The notes below the pieces were generated by a model, which searched no databases, was not told the DNA's origin, and worked only from the letters and a program-made list of their open reading frames with translations. The position numbers and the translations under genes were made by a program. A stretch of DNA of 64,000 nucleotides from Streptomyces sp. CCM_MD2014 (GTDB taxonomy: Bacteria > Actinomycetota > Actinomycetes > Streptomycetales > Streptomycetaceae), in NCBI RefSeq assembly GCF_000772045.1, contig NZ_CP009754.1, forward strand, positions 682,001-746,000. The letters run 5' to 3'. Positions within the stretch are counted from its first letter, which is position 1, and the number at the start of each line of letters is the position of its first letter. Shown here one piece after another: positions 17,455-25,573 of the stretch.

Positions 17455-19599
17455 TCAGCCCGTGGCGTCCACCAGCGCCAGCTCGTGCAGCCGCTCCGGG
17501 GGGCCCGGGCGGGCGTAGTACCAGCCCTGGGCCGTGTCGCAGCCCAGTATGCGCAGCTGCTCGGCCTGGGCGCCGGTCTCCACGCCCTCCACGGTGACCG
17601 CGAGGTCCAGGCTGTGGGCGAGGGCGACGATCCCCTCGACGATCTTCAGGTCGACGGGGTCGGCCGGGAACTGCTGCATGCTCTGCGTGAACGAGCGGTC
17701 CAGCTTGAGGACGCTGACGGGCAGCCGCCGCAGGTTGGCGAGGTTGGAGTAGCCGGTGCCGAAGTCGTCCAGCGCGATGTCCACGCCCATCTCGGCCAGC
17801 CGGCGCAGCGGTTTGAGCAGGTCGTCGTCCGCGCCGATCAGCGCCGACTCGGTCACCTCCAGGCACAGCGCGTCGGGCGTGACGCCGGCCCGCTCCAGGA
17901 TCTCGACGGTGTCCTGGACCAGGCCGGGGTGGGTGAGCTGGCAGGGCGAGAGGTTGACGTTGATGCGCAGCGGGCCCGCGGCGCCGCCGTCGCCGTACCG
18001 CTCCCGCCACAGGCGGGCCTGGCGTACGGACTGCTCCAGGACCCAGCGGCCGAGCGGCACGATCAGCCCCGTGTGTTCGGCGAGCGGGATGAAGCGGTCG
18101 GGGCCGAGCACCCCGTGCTGCGGGTGCAGCCAGCGCACCAGCGCCTCGGCGCCGCGCACACTGCCGTCACCGAGGTGCACCAGCGGCTGGTACTCGATGA
18201 AGAACTCGCCGCGTTCCAGGGCCGCGGGCAGTGCGGTGGTCAGCCCGTGCCGGGTGATGACGCGGGCGTCGGCCTCCGGGTCGGCCAGCTCGAAGCGGTT
18301 GCCGCCCGCCGACTTGGCCCGGTACATGGTGATGTCGGCGCTGCGCAGCACCTCCGCCGGGCTGCGCTCCCCCGCCGGGCCCTCGACGATGCCGATGCTG
18401 CCGCGCACGGTCAGTTCCCGGCCGTCGACGCTGACCGGGGCGAGCAGCGCGTTCATGATGCGGCCGGCCAGCTCGTCGACCTCGTGCCGGGTGTCGGGGC
18501 CGGTGGTCAGCGCCACGAACTCGTCGCCGCCGAGCCTCGCGACCATCTCTCCGGGGGCGGTGGCGCAGGCCTGGAGCCGGTCGGCGACCTCCACGAGCAG
18601 CCGGTCCCCGGCCGCGTGGCCGAGGCTGTCGTTGACCGTCTTGAAGCCGTCGAGGTCGAGGTAGCACAGGCCGAAGCGCTGGCCCGGGCCCGCGCTCAGG
18701 GCCTTCTCCAGACGTTCGAAGAAGAAGCTGCGGTTGGGCAGGCCGGTGAGCGCGTCGTGCGTGGCCTCGTAGCGCAGCCGCAGGTTGAGCAGTCGCCGCT
18801 CGGTGGTGTCCTCCATCAGCGCGAGCTGGTACTGCGGGGTGCCGTCGGCGTCGCGGAGCAGGGAGACGGTGAGGTTGGTCCACAGGACGGTGCCGTCGGG
18901 CCGGTAGAAGGCCTTCTCCACGTGGTAGTGCTCGCGCTCGCCGCGCACCAGCTCCTCGTAGAGCCGCCAGGTCTGCGGCGCGTCGTCGGGGTGCGTCCAC
19001 TCCGTGGCCCGGCGACCGCCCAGCGTGGGGTCGGCGATGCCGAACATGCGCATCAACGCGTCGTTGACCTGGAGGACGTTGCCGTCCAGGTCGGCGATGC
19101 CGATGCCTATGGCGGCGCCCTCGAAGACCGCGCGGAAACGCGCCTCGCTGGCGTGCAGGGCCTCGGCGACCACGCCCTGCGCCTTGAGGGCGGCCTGCGC
19201 GATGGCCTCCTGTTCGGCGAGGGTGCGGGCCCGCAGCGCCCCTGCGAACCCGGCGGCCATCGCGTGCTGGAGCCGGGCCGAACGCGCCCGCAGGTCCTCC
19301 GCGTCGCCGTCCTCGCCGCAGTAGAGCACCAGGTAGGCGTCGACGCAGTCCAGCGTCCGGGAGAGCGCGTCGGGGTCGGTGCAGTGCGCGTCGACGAGGG
19401 CGGCGCCGACCTCCCTGGCCTCGGCCGCGTCGAAGCTCCGCGCGCGCAGCACCTCGCTCAGCCGGCGGGCCAGCGGCAGCAGTTGCGCCTCGAACTCGGG
19501 CCGGGTGGACGAGGTCGAGGTCACCGGGAACACCGCCCGGCTCCAGATCGTCGCGAACCGGCGCAGTCTGTCCTCCGGCCCGTCCGGCTCCGCGCTCAC
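17455..19599 (-). CDS. rmdA: PAS-GGDEF-EAL cyclic-di-GMP protein (RmdA type)
   Basis: This is a 714-residue cytoplasmic protein. Residues 1-150 are helical and of unknown fold. A PAS domain with PAC motif follows (ASEARFRAVFEGAAIGI, then VEKAFYRPDGTVLW). The GGDEF domain has an intact RLGGDEF near residue 356, and the EAL domain has AEALVRW near 485, LDDFGTGYSNL and LKLDRSF, so both catalytic cores look intact. It makes and/or degrades cyclic di-GMP, the signal that delays development in Streptomyces. The GTG start overlaps the methyltransferase stop (GTGA). No membrane helix is seen. The domain order and neighbourhood match the S. coelicolor protein RmdA. Confidence 0.87.
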   Translation of the reverse strand: MSAEPDGPEDRLRRFATIWSRAVFPVTSTSSTRPEFEAQLLPLARRLSEVLRARSFDAAEAREVGAALVDAHCTDPDALSRTLDCVDAYLVLYCGEDGDAEDLRARSARLQHAMAAGFAGALRARTLAEQEAIAQAALKAQGVVAEALHASEARFRAVFEGAAIGIGIADLDGNVLQVNDALMRMFGIADPTLGGRRATEWTHPDDAPQTWRLYEELVRGEREHYHVEKAFYRPDGTVLWTNLTVSLLRDADGTPQYQLALMEDTTERRLLNLRLRYEATHDALTGLPNRSFFFERLEKALSAGPGQRFGLCYLDLDGFKTVNDSLGHAAGDRLLVEVADRLQACATAPGEMVARLGGDEFVALTTGPDTRHEVDELAGRIMNALLAPVSVDGRELTVRGSIGIVEGPAGERSPAEVLRSADITMYRAKSAGGNRFELADPEADARVITRHGLTTALPAALERGEFFIEYQPLVHLGDGSVRGAEALVRWLHPQHGVLGPDRFIPLAEHTGLIVPLGRWVLEQSVRQARLWRERYGDGGAAGPLRINVNLSPCQLTHPGLVQDTVEILERAGVTPDALCLEVTESALIGADDDLLKPLRRLAEMGVDIALDDFGTGYSNLANLRRLPVSVLKLDRSFTQSMQQFPADPVDLKIVEGIVALAHSLDLAVTVEGVETGAQAEQLRILGCDTAQGWYYARPGPPERLHELALVDATG

Positions 19600-20408
19600 G
19601 CCGTACGCCCCACGCCGGCGAACCCGGAGAACGCGTACGGATCCTCTTCCTCGGGCTCCCCCTCCGGCCTCCAGCGCGGCATCGGAACCAGTCCGGGCTC
19701 CACCATGTCGTACCCCTCGAAGAACCGCGCGATCTGCTCGCGCGATCGCATGATCAGCGGATTGCGGATGTCCTTGTACACGTCCACCGCGCCCCCGGCC
19801 CGCTCGGCGGGCAGCGGGATGTTCTCGTACGAGGCGTGCGTGAGGACGAGCAGGCTGCCCGGGGCGAGCGCGTCGCGCAGCCCGGCCACCGCCGCGTACG
19901 GGTCGTCCTCGTCTTCCACGAAGTGCAGTATGGCAACCAGCAGCAGGGCGACCGGTCGATTCAGGTCGATCAGCCGCTCCACCTGGGGGCTGGCCAGGAT
20001 CTCGGCCGGCTTGCGGAGGTCGCCGGCCACCACGTCCGCGTCGTCGACGCCCGCCAGGACCGCCTCGCTGTGCGCGACCGCGACCGGGTCGTGGTCGACG
20101 TAGACCACGCGGGCGCCGGGACGGATGCGTCCGGCCACCTCGTGGACGTTTCCGAAGGTGGGGATGCCGGAGCCGATGTCGAGGAACTGGTCGATGCCCT
20201 GGTCGGCGGCGAAGCGCACGGCCCGGCGCATGAACGCCCGGTTGGCCTGCATGATCTTGGGGAGTCCCGGCATGAACTCCATGGCCCTGCGGGCCGCTTC
20301 CCGGTCGACTTCGAAGTTGTGCGAACCGCCCAGGTAGAAGTCGTAGATCCGGGAGACGCTGGGCACCGAGATGTCGATGCTGCGAGGGGCCCAGGCGGGA
20401 CGCTCCAT
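19596..20408 (-). CDS. SAM-dependent methyltransferase of the PF04672 (DUF574) family
   Basis: This 270-residue member of a family expanded in Streptomyces has the hallmark opening ISVPSVSRIYDFYLGGSHNFEVDREAA. Next come the SAM site FLDIGSGIPTFGNVHEVA, VVYVDHDPVAVAH and LLVAILHFVED. It ends FAGVGR, also typical. The substrate is unknown for nearly all members. The stop overlaps the start of the cyclic-di-GMP gene, so the two are made together and may share a pathway. The ATG at 20408 fits the family start. Confidence 0.9.
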   Translation of the reverse strand: MERPAWAPRSIDISVPSVSRIYDFYLGGSHNFEVDREAARRAMEFMPGLPKIMQANRAFMRRAVRFAADQGIDQFLDIGSGIPTFGNVHEVAGRIRPGARVVYVDHDPVAVAHSEAVLAGVDDADVVAGDLRKPAEILASPQVERLIDLNRPVALLLVAILHFVEDEDDPYAAVAGLRDALAPGSLLVLTHASYENIPLPAERAGGAVDVYKDIRNPLIMRSREQIARFFEGYDMVEPGLVPMPRWRPEGEPEEEDPYAFSGFAGVGRTA

Positions 20409-20548
20409 CTAGCACTCCAAGGCATAGGCGATCCGGTGTTCGAGCTGAGGCTACTGATCGCCCGCCAAACGGGCGAGTCCAAACGGAAATTGACCGTCCG
20501 TTCCCGGTCACTGCCCGGGGCACGTGCCGTGGGCGAAGGCATGCCAAA

Positions 20549-20610
20549 GCGCACGAACGGGGCCGTCCCCTCCGCCTGGGTGCGAAGGGGACGGCCCGCT
20601 GGTCGTGCGC
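20549..20610 (-). terminator. Terminator of the repeat-lipoprotein gene
   Basis: A 12-bp perfect stem (GGGCCGTCCCCT at 20560-20571, complement at 20586-20597) is enclosed by a second 8-bp stem (GCGCACGA at 20549-20556, TCGTGCGC at 20603-20610). It lies just after the stop of the lipoprotein gene at 20635, on the side expected for that gene. Confidence 0.75.
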
Positions 20611-20634
20611 CGAAGGGTGGCGGGCGGGAGGTCG

Positions 20635-21585
20635 CTACTTCTTCGGTGCGCCGACCGGCTTTCCGTCGGGCTTGACGGCGTACCAGGTGCCGCCGACGCC
20701 CTGACCGTTGGTGTCCCCGGCCTTCTTGTCGCCGGCGAAGGTGTAGATGGGCCAGCAGTCGATCGTCTGCTGGGCGGCGCCGTCGGGCCGGGTGAAGCTC
20801 ATCAGCCCCTTCTTCTCCACGCCCTTGGTGTCGTTCGCCTCGACCGGCGCCACGACCGGCCACTTCTCCAGGCAGGCGCCGGTGCAGGCGGACACCGGCT
20901 TCGGCCAGGCCTCGTCCTTCATGAAGCGGTAGACGGTCATGCCGTTCTTGTCGACGACGATCTCGCCGAGCTTGGGATCGTTGCGGGTGGACAGCCCGGC
21001 GGCCGGCTCGGCCTTGGCCTTCTTGCCGTCGGCGGCCAGCGCGTACCACTTCTTGCCGACGCCCTGGCCCTTGACGTCTCCGGGGGAGGTGTCCTTGGCG
21101 TAGCGGTACGCTGGCCAGCCGCCGATCGTCAGCTGCTTGGTCCCGTCGGGGCGGGTGACCTCGCCGAGCAGGTCCTCGTCGATTCCCTCGCCGGCGATGG
21201 CGTCGTCCGCGGCCACGGGCGGCCACGTGCTCGCGCAGTCGTTCTCGCAGGTCGTCTTGGGCGGTTCGGCGGTGTCGGCGTCGAAGCGGTAGAGGGTGCG
21301 GCCCGCTCCGTCGGTCACCAGCTCGCCGAGGTCGGCGTTGGCCGACACGGACAGTTTGCCCGCGGGCTCCGGCGCGCTCGCCGAGGCCTGCCCGGCGCCG
21401 GCTCCGGTGCCGACTCCGTCACCGGAGCCCGCGCCGAGGTCGCCGACGTCGCCGGGCGCGGCCGTCGCGCCCACGTTCTGGCTGCCGCCGGCGGCGGCGC
21501 CGCCGTCCTGGCCGCACGCCGTCGTCAGCGCCAGCACCGCCGCAGCGCTCGCCACGAGTGAGGCGCTCCGCCAGGAGGTCTTCAT
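20635..21585 (-). CDS. Secreted repeat lipoprotein (Lipoprotein_15-like)
   Basis: This 316-residue protein has the signal peptide MKTSWRSASLVASAAAVLAL and the lipobox TTACG. A Ser/Gly/Ala-rich linker to about residue 85 separates this from tandem repeats of the PF03640 type. The repeat motifs, paired, are LGELVTDGAGRTLYRFDAD with CENDCASTWPP, and LGEIVVDKNGMTVYRFMKD with CTGACLEKWPV. Each repeat keeps a CxxxC and a W. Members are extracellular, membrane-anchored proteins of unknown role, sometimes linked to stress or electron transfer. The ATG at 21585 is chosen because the signal peptide begins there. A strong terminator follows. Confidence 0.85.
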   Translation of the reverse strand: MKTSWRSASLVASAAAVLALTTACGQDGGAAAGGSQNVGATAAPGDVGDLGAGSGDGVGTGAGAGQASASAPEPAGKLSVSANADLGELVTDGAGRTLYRFDADTAEPPKTTCENDCASTWPPVAADDAIAGEGIDEDLLGEVTRPDGTKQLTIGGWPAYRYAKDTSPGDVKGQGVGKKWYALAADGKKAKAEPAAGLSTRNDPKLGEIVVDKNGMTVYRFMKDEAWPKPVSACTGACLEKWPVVAPVEANDTKGVEKKGLMSFTRPDGAAQQTIDCWPIYTFAGDKKAGDTNGQGVGGTWYAVKPDGKPVGAPKK

Positions 21586-21839
21586 CGTCAATCCCCGATC
21601 GTCACGAAGGTGTTGGGGGCCCTGCCGGCCGCCGCACGACACTGGGTACGCGCGGGGCAGCCCGTTGTGTTCAACGGGGCCCGGGATTTCTTCCGCCCCG
21701 GCACCGTCGGGCGGCGCCTCGTACGCACATGCGAGCTCCGGCGAGTGCGGGTCCGCCGCCGTCAAACCCCAGGTGGGGGCATGTCCCTCCTTCGGGGCAA
21801 TCGCAGGGCACTCGGGCCTGGGACGGGGCGCCAGGCTTC

Positions 21840-22463
21840 ATGATCTGCGTCGTGCATGGACCCGAACCGACCCGATCCGCAGCCGCCGGGCGGGTGTTGG
21901 CCCTGGTGACGCTGACGTTCACCCTCGTCGGCATACCGGCCGGCCCGGCGCAGGCCGACGCCTGCGCGTACGCCTCGACCGGACCGGGCGGCACCGACGC
22001 CGTGGCGGTCGCCGGGAGCCTCTCCTGGCCCACCTTCCCGCCGTGCCCCCGGCCCACCCCGACACCCACGCCCACCCCCACTCCGACACCCACGCCGCCT
22101 CCGCCCGAGCCCCCTCCCCCGCCGCCGCCCTCGCCGAAGCCTCCCCGGCCCGCGCCACCGACGCCGAAGCCCGAGCCGCCGCCCGCCCCGGCTCCGCGCC
22201 CGGCGCCGCCCCGGCCGACGCCCACCCCGACTCCGGCTCCGACGCCCCGTCCCACTCCGCCGCCGGTCCGGCCCGAGGCGCCCGCGCCCTCTCCGTCGGT
22301 CACGCCGACGCCCCGGCCGTCGCTCCGCCCGGTGCACTATCCGCGCCACCGCGCCGCCCGGCCGCCTCAGCGGTCCTCGCGCGGGGCCACGTCGCCGCTC
22401 GTCTTCGTCCTGCTCATCACGGTGCCCGCGGTGGTCGCCGTCGCCGCGCTCCGTGCGCGCTGA
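21840..22463 (+). CDS. Secreted proline-rich protein with C-terminal membrane anchor
   Basis: This 207-residue protein has a signal segment (VLALVTLTFTLVGIPAGPAQA), then a long Pro-Thr/Pro-Pro tract (about residues 70-150) built of TPTPTP, PPPP and PKPEPP units. A C-terminal membrane helix (LVFVLLITVPAVVAVAAL) follows, ending in Arg. It probably spans or crosses the wall with its tail in the membrane. No LPXTG-like motif is present. The ribosome site is weak and the start is uncertain; a GTG four codons in is the alternative. It overlaps the upstream part of the frame of the next gene but not its chosen start. Confidence 0.65.
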   Translation: MICVVHGPEPTRSAAAGRVLALVTLTFTLVGIPAGPAQADACAYASTGPGGTDAVAVAGSLSWPTFPPCPRPTPTPTPTPTPTPTPPPPEPPPPPPPSPKPPRPAPPTPKPEPPPAPAPRPAPPRPTPTPTPAPTPRPTPPPVRPEAPAPSPSVTPTPRPSLRPVHYPRHRAARPPQRSSRGATSPLVFVLLITVPAVVAVAALRAR

Positions 22464-22479
22464 TTCCTGGAGGCCTCTC

Positions 22480-23244
22480 TTGCCGGAATGGCTTGTTCTC
22501 ACCCTCGCGATGCTGGCCGCCTGTGTCGTGGTGGTCGTCATCACCCTCCTACGGCACCGTACGGCGTCCGACGACGAGGACATCACCGAGACGCCGGACG
22601 TCATCGAGTACATGACGATGTGGATCGGCGTGGTGTACGCCATCGTCCTGGGCCTGGCCATCGCCGGGGTCTGGGAGGCGCGCAGCGCCGCCGAGGCCGA
22701 CGTGCAGACGGAGGCCGTCGCGCTGCACGAGGTCTCGGAGCGGGCCCGGGTCTACCCGCCCGAGGTACGTGACCGCATCCGTGCGGATGTCAACGCCTAT
22801 GTCGGACACGTCGTCACCACCGAGTGGAAGGCGATGGCCGACCACGGCGAGGTGACCGACCGCGGCACCGAGCTGCTCGACCGCGTCCGCGCCGACGTCA
22901 CCGACTACGAGCCGAAGTCGGACTTCGAGGCCCAGGCGTACCAGCCTCTCGTCGACCAGGTGGCCCTCGCGGACCAGGCCCGCAACTCCCGGGCGCAGTC
23001 GACCGGGGCGACCATGCCGGGGGTGGTGTGGTTCGGGCTCATCGCGGGGGCCGTCATCACCATCGGCATGGTCTTCGCCCTGCAGATCCGGCGCACACCC
23101 CGCGAACTGGTCCTCGCGGGGCTGTTCTCCGCGCTGATCGCCTTCCTGCTCTTCCTCATCTGGGACTTCGACGCGCCCTTCAGCCGGGGTGTCTCGGCGT
23201 CAACCGACCCGTTCCTGAGCCTGTTCCCGGGGGCCGGGGACTGA
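22480..23244 (+). CDS. DUF4239-like membrane protein
   Basis: This 254-residue protein has an N-terminal helix (WLVLTLAMLAACVVVVVITLL), a second helix (MWIGVVYAIVLGLAIAGVW), a soluble domain of about 110 residues rich in charged helices, then two C-terminal helices. The layout and the EARSAAEADVQTEAVALHEV segment match the DUF4239 family of bacterial membrane proteins of unknown function. I chose a TTG start at 22480 because ctggagg (22467-22473) precedes it at ideal spacing; the upstream GTG at 22453 has no such site. It follows the proline-rich gene by 16 bases and may share its transcript. Confidence 0.78.
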   Translation: MPEWLVLTLAMLAACVVVVVITLLRHRTASDDEDITETPDVIEYMTMWIGVVYAIVLGLAIAGVWEARSAAEADVQTEAVALHEVSERARVYPPEVRDRIRADVNAYVGHVVTTEWKAMADHGEVTDRGTELLDRVRADVTDYEPKSDFEAQAYQPLVDQVALADQARNSRAQSTGATMPGVVWFGLIAGAVITIGMVFALQIRRTPRELVLAGLFSALIAFLLFLIWDFDAPFSRGVSASTDPFLSLFPGAGD

Positions 23245-23264
23245 CCGGGGACAGACACGCCGCC

Positions 23265-23300
23265 GGGGACGGTGGCGGCCGACACGCCGTCACCGTCCCC
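23265..23300 (+). terminator. Terminator after the DUF4239-like gene
   Basis: GGGGACGGTG (23265-23274) pairs with CACCGTCCCC (23291-23300). The stem continues inward for about five more pairs including one wobble, leaving a six-base loop. It begins 20 bases after the stop codon. Confidence 0.7.
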
Positions 23301-23444
23301 TGAGCGGCCCACACTCTTGCCCCATTCGCGCGACAGAGATCGCGGCGATGCGCACGGCTTCCTAGCGTTTCGGACATCGAGGTGCATTCCTGGCGCGAGC
23401 GGAACAGGTCCGCCGCTGCTCCTCGGGGACCCGGAGGATTCACC

Positions 23445-23966
23445 ATGCGCGCGATACCCGTCGCCTCGGTCGCACTGCTGGGCGCCGCCGCACTGTCCGC
23501 CTGTGTGCCGGCCGGGGCCGTGGGCTCGAACACGTTCGGCTTCACCGTCTCCCCCGCCACCGTGGCGCCGGGCGGGGAGGTCACGCTGGGAGTGGGCCGT
23601 ACCGCCGCGGGCTGCCACGGGCGGGTCACGGTCACTTCCCCGGTGTTCGACACGGTCACCATCCCCCGGCACGAGTCGTCCGCGACCGCGCGGGTCGACC
23701 GGGACGCCCGGCGCGGGGCGGTCTACCGAGTGACGTTCGCCTGCCGGGACAAGACCGGCACCGTGGACCTGACCATCGCCGGCGGCGGCGGCTCGCACCA
23801 TCCCTCCGACGAGCCCTGGCGGTCCAAGGGCGTGCACGCCGGGGAAGGCGGCAGCGTCGCCGGGTTCGACCTGAAGCAGATCGGGCTCGGCGCGGCGCTC
23901 ATCGCGGCGGCGGTGGGCACGGCGTACCACCTCTCGCGCCGCCGTTCCGGCGAGGACGGCGCCTGA
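23445..23966 (+). CDS. Small secreted protein with C-terminal membrane anchor, sortase-substrate-like
   Basis: This 173-residue protein has the signal peptide MRAIPVASVALLGAAALSAC; the final Cys may make it a lipoprotein. A beta-rich domain of about 90 residues follows (FTVSPATVAPGGEVTLGVG, with Cys in GCHGR and FACRD). A Gly/Ser/His-rich linker, one helix (IGLGAALIAAAVGTAYHL) and a SRRRSG tail complete it. The architecture is that of a sortase substrate, but no LPXTG or LAXTG motif precedes the helix. It resembles the protein at 24050-24544, which faces it across a strong terminator. GGAGG lies seven bases before the ATG. Confidence 0.75.
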   Translation: MRAIPVASVALLGAAALSACVPAGAVGSNTFGFTVSPATVAPGGEVTLGVGRTAAGCHGRVTVTSPVFDTVTIPRHESSATARVDRDARRGAVYRVTFACRDKTGTVDLTIAGGGGSHHPSDEPWRSKGVHAGEGGSVAGFDLKQIGLGAALIAAAVGTAYHLSRRRSGEDGA

Positions 23967-23982
23967 CCCGCCCGCACCGCGC

Positions 23983-24028
23983 GCGGCACTTCGCCCCGGA
24001 TCCCCACCGGATCCGGGGCGAAGTGCCG
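23983..24028. terminator. Perfect 21-bp bidirectional terminator
   Basis: A flawless 21-bp inverted repeat (23983-24003 and 24008-24028) with a four-base CACC loop lies between two converging genes. It is the strongest hairpin in the window and should end transcripts from both sides. Confidence 0.88.
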
Positions 24029-24049
24029 CCGCCGTCCTGCGCCGTGCGG

Positions 24050-24544
24050 TCAGATCCGCCGCTCGGACCGGCGCCGCAGCCAGAACAGTCCGCCGCCGGC
24101 GACGGCCGCGGCGACGAGCCCGCCGCCGATCGCGATGTCGGTCGAGGTCGCCCCGCTGGAGCTGCTGCCGCCGAGGCCGCCGCGGACACCGCCGATGACG
24201 GTGAAGGCCGCCGGCCGGGTCAGCCGCCGGCCCGAGCAGTTGACGGTGATGTCGTGCGAGCCCGGCCTGGCGTCCTGCTTGATGGTCGCGGTGCCCTTCG
24301 ACGTCTCGTTGGCTCCCCTGACCGGCGTCAGGTGGGTGGTCCGGAAGGCGTCCGAGGTCATGGTGCCGCCCTGGGGGCAGCCGTCGACCGTGACGGTCAT
24401 CTGGCCGCCGCGGGCGATCACACTGGGCAGGGCGACGATGTTGCTCGGCTGGTTGTGGTCGCCGCCCGCGGTGGCCGCGGGGGCGGCCAGTCCGAGGACA
24501 GCGACGGCGGCGCCGGCTGCCGCGAGGGCACGAGTGTTGCGCAT
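24050..24544 (-). CDS. Small secreted protein with C-terminal membrane anchor (paralogue of the 23445 gene)
   Basis: This 164-residue protein has the signal peptide MRNTRALAAAGAAVAVLGL ending ATAG. A beta-rich domain of about 90 residues follows (IVALPSVIARGGQMTVTVDGC, ITVNCSG), then a Gly/Ser linker, a C-terminal helix (IAIGGGLVAAAVAGGGLFWL) and RRRSERR. The two Cys in DGC and VNC correspond to those of the 23445 protein, so the two look like diverged paralogues. It is divergent from the class F sortase gene. No canonical sorting motif is present. Confidence 0.75.
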   Translation of the reverse strand: MRNTRALAAAGAAVAVLGLAAPAATAGGDHNQPSNIVALPSVIARGGQMTVTVDGCPQGGTMTSDAFRTTHLTPVRGANETSKGTATIKQDARPGSHDITVNCSGRRLTRPAAFTVIGGVRGGLGGSSSSGATSTDIAIGGGLVAAAVAGGGLFWLRRRSERRI

Positions 24545-24874
24545 GTGATCCTCCGCGGAAGACGCCCCGGGTCCCGTCCCCGGTCGATCGGCGAGAAGCG
24601 TCTCCCAGAAAGACCCTCAGTTGACCTGCGCGCAGCCGCATTTCGGGAATGGTCCGTCCTGGTGAGAGGGGTGCCGGGCCGAAACCGCGCGAGTGGATAT
24701 CGCCGCAGGTCACGCACCGTCAGAAAATCTCCGTCGGCCGCCTCCCGGATGGCGCACGGAAGGAGGCGCGCACCACCCGTTCGCCGCCGCCCCGTCGCCG
24801 GTCCCCCGCACCCCGCTTAGCGTGCTCGTATGCGCGGATGATCCGGCGACGGCCGGATCGAGAGGGGAAGGCGA
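24545..24874. other. Divergent intergenic region, no gene seen
   Basis: These 330 bases separate the small secreted-protein gene (minus) from the sortase gene (plus). A TAGCGT box at 24818-24823 could be a -10 for the sortase; the same hexamer occurs at 23366-23371 upstream of the 23445 gene. No gene, hairpin or convincing operator was found. Confidence 0.4.
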
Positions 24875-25540
24875 ATGTACGACTCCGAGTTGGCCGAAGA
24901 GGAGGAGCGGCGGAGGAAGCGCGCTCCCTGGGGCGTGATAGCGCTTGTTCTGCTGACCGGTCTCGCGCTCATCCGCAACGGCTCGGGGGAGTTCGACGTG
25001 GGCCCGCCCCAGCCGGCGTCGGCCGCCGCCCCGGACACCCGCGCGACCCCCGGCGACGCCGCCGCCCCCGGCGTCAAGCCGCTGCCGTACTCGGTGCCCG
25101 ACCAGGTCTCCATCCCCGCCATCCAGGTGGACGCCCCGGTCATGGGGGTCGGTCTGGACCCGGACGGCTGGGTCGACGCGCCGCCGCCCGAGGACCCGAA
25201 CCTGGCCGGCTGGTTCACCGGCGCGGTGTCCCCCGGGGAGAAGGGCACCGCGGTCGTGGTCGGTCACGTCGACAACCAGCAGGGCCCCGCCGTGTTCTAC
25301 GGACTCGGCGCCCTGAAAAAGGGAAACAAGGTGGAAGTGCACCGCCAGGACGGGAAGACGGCGGTCTTCGAGATCTACGGCATCGAGGTGTTCGAGACGG
25401 ACAACTTCCCGGGCGACCGGGTCTACGGCTCGAAGGGCACCCCGGAACTGCGGGTCATCACCTGCGGCGGCGGTTTCACCAAGGAGAACGGCTACGACGG
25501 GAACGTCGTCGTGTTCGCCCGCCTGGTCGAGGTCCGCTGA
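24875..25540 (+). CDS. Class F sortase
   Basis: This 221-residue transpeptidase has a cytoplasmic charged start, one helix (WGVIALVLLTGLALI, about residues 19-33), a Pro/Ala-rich spacer, then the sortase barrel. Catalytic His is in VVVGHVDN, catalytic Cys in LRVITCGG, and Arg in NVVVFARLVE near the C-terminus. The LRVITCGG active site and the length fit class F, the actinobacterial class with few known substrates. A ribosome site (gaggggaagg) precedes the ATG. Its neighbours include two proteins with substrate-like tails but no recognisable motif, so the natural targets are unclear. Confidence 0.9.
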   Translation: MYDSELAEEEERRRKRAPWGVIALVLLTGLALIRNGSGEFDVGPPQPASAAAPDTRATPGDAAAPGVKPLPYSVPDQVSIPAIQVDAPVMGVGLDPDGWVDAPPPEDPNLAGWFTGAVSPGEKGTAVVVGHVDNQQGPAVFYGLGALKKGNKVEVHRQDGKTAVFEIYGIEVFETDNFPGDRVYGSKGTPELRVITCGGGFTKENGYDGNVVVFARLVEVR

Positions 25541-25573
25541 GCGGCCCCGGCCGGGCGGGTGCGCCGTCGGCGG

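Noticed and set aside
17485..20103. An 872-codon plus-strand frame opposite the cyclic-di-GMP gene
   Set aside because: The minus-strand reading has intact GGDEF and EAL motifs; the plus reading is a high-GC shadow.
22050..22290. The CCCACNCCG-type tandem repeats as a DNA repeat element
   Set aside because: They encode the proline-rich wall-spanning region of the protein at 21840-22463.
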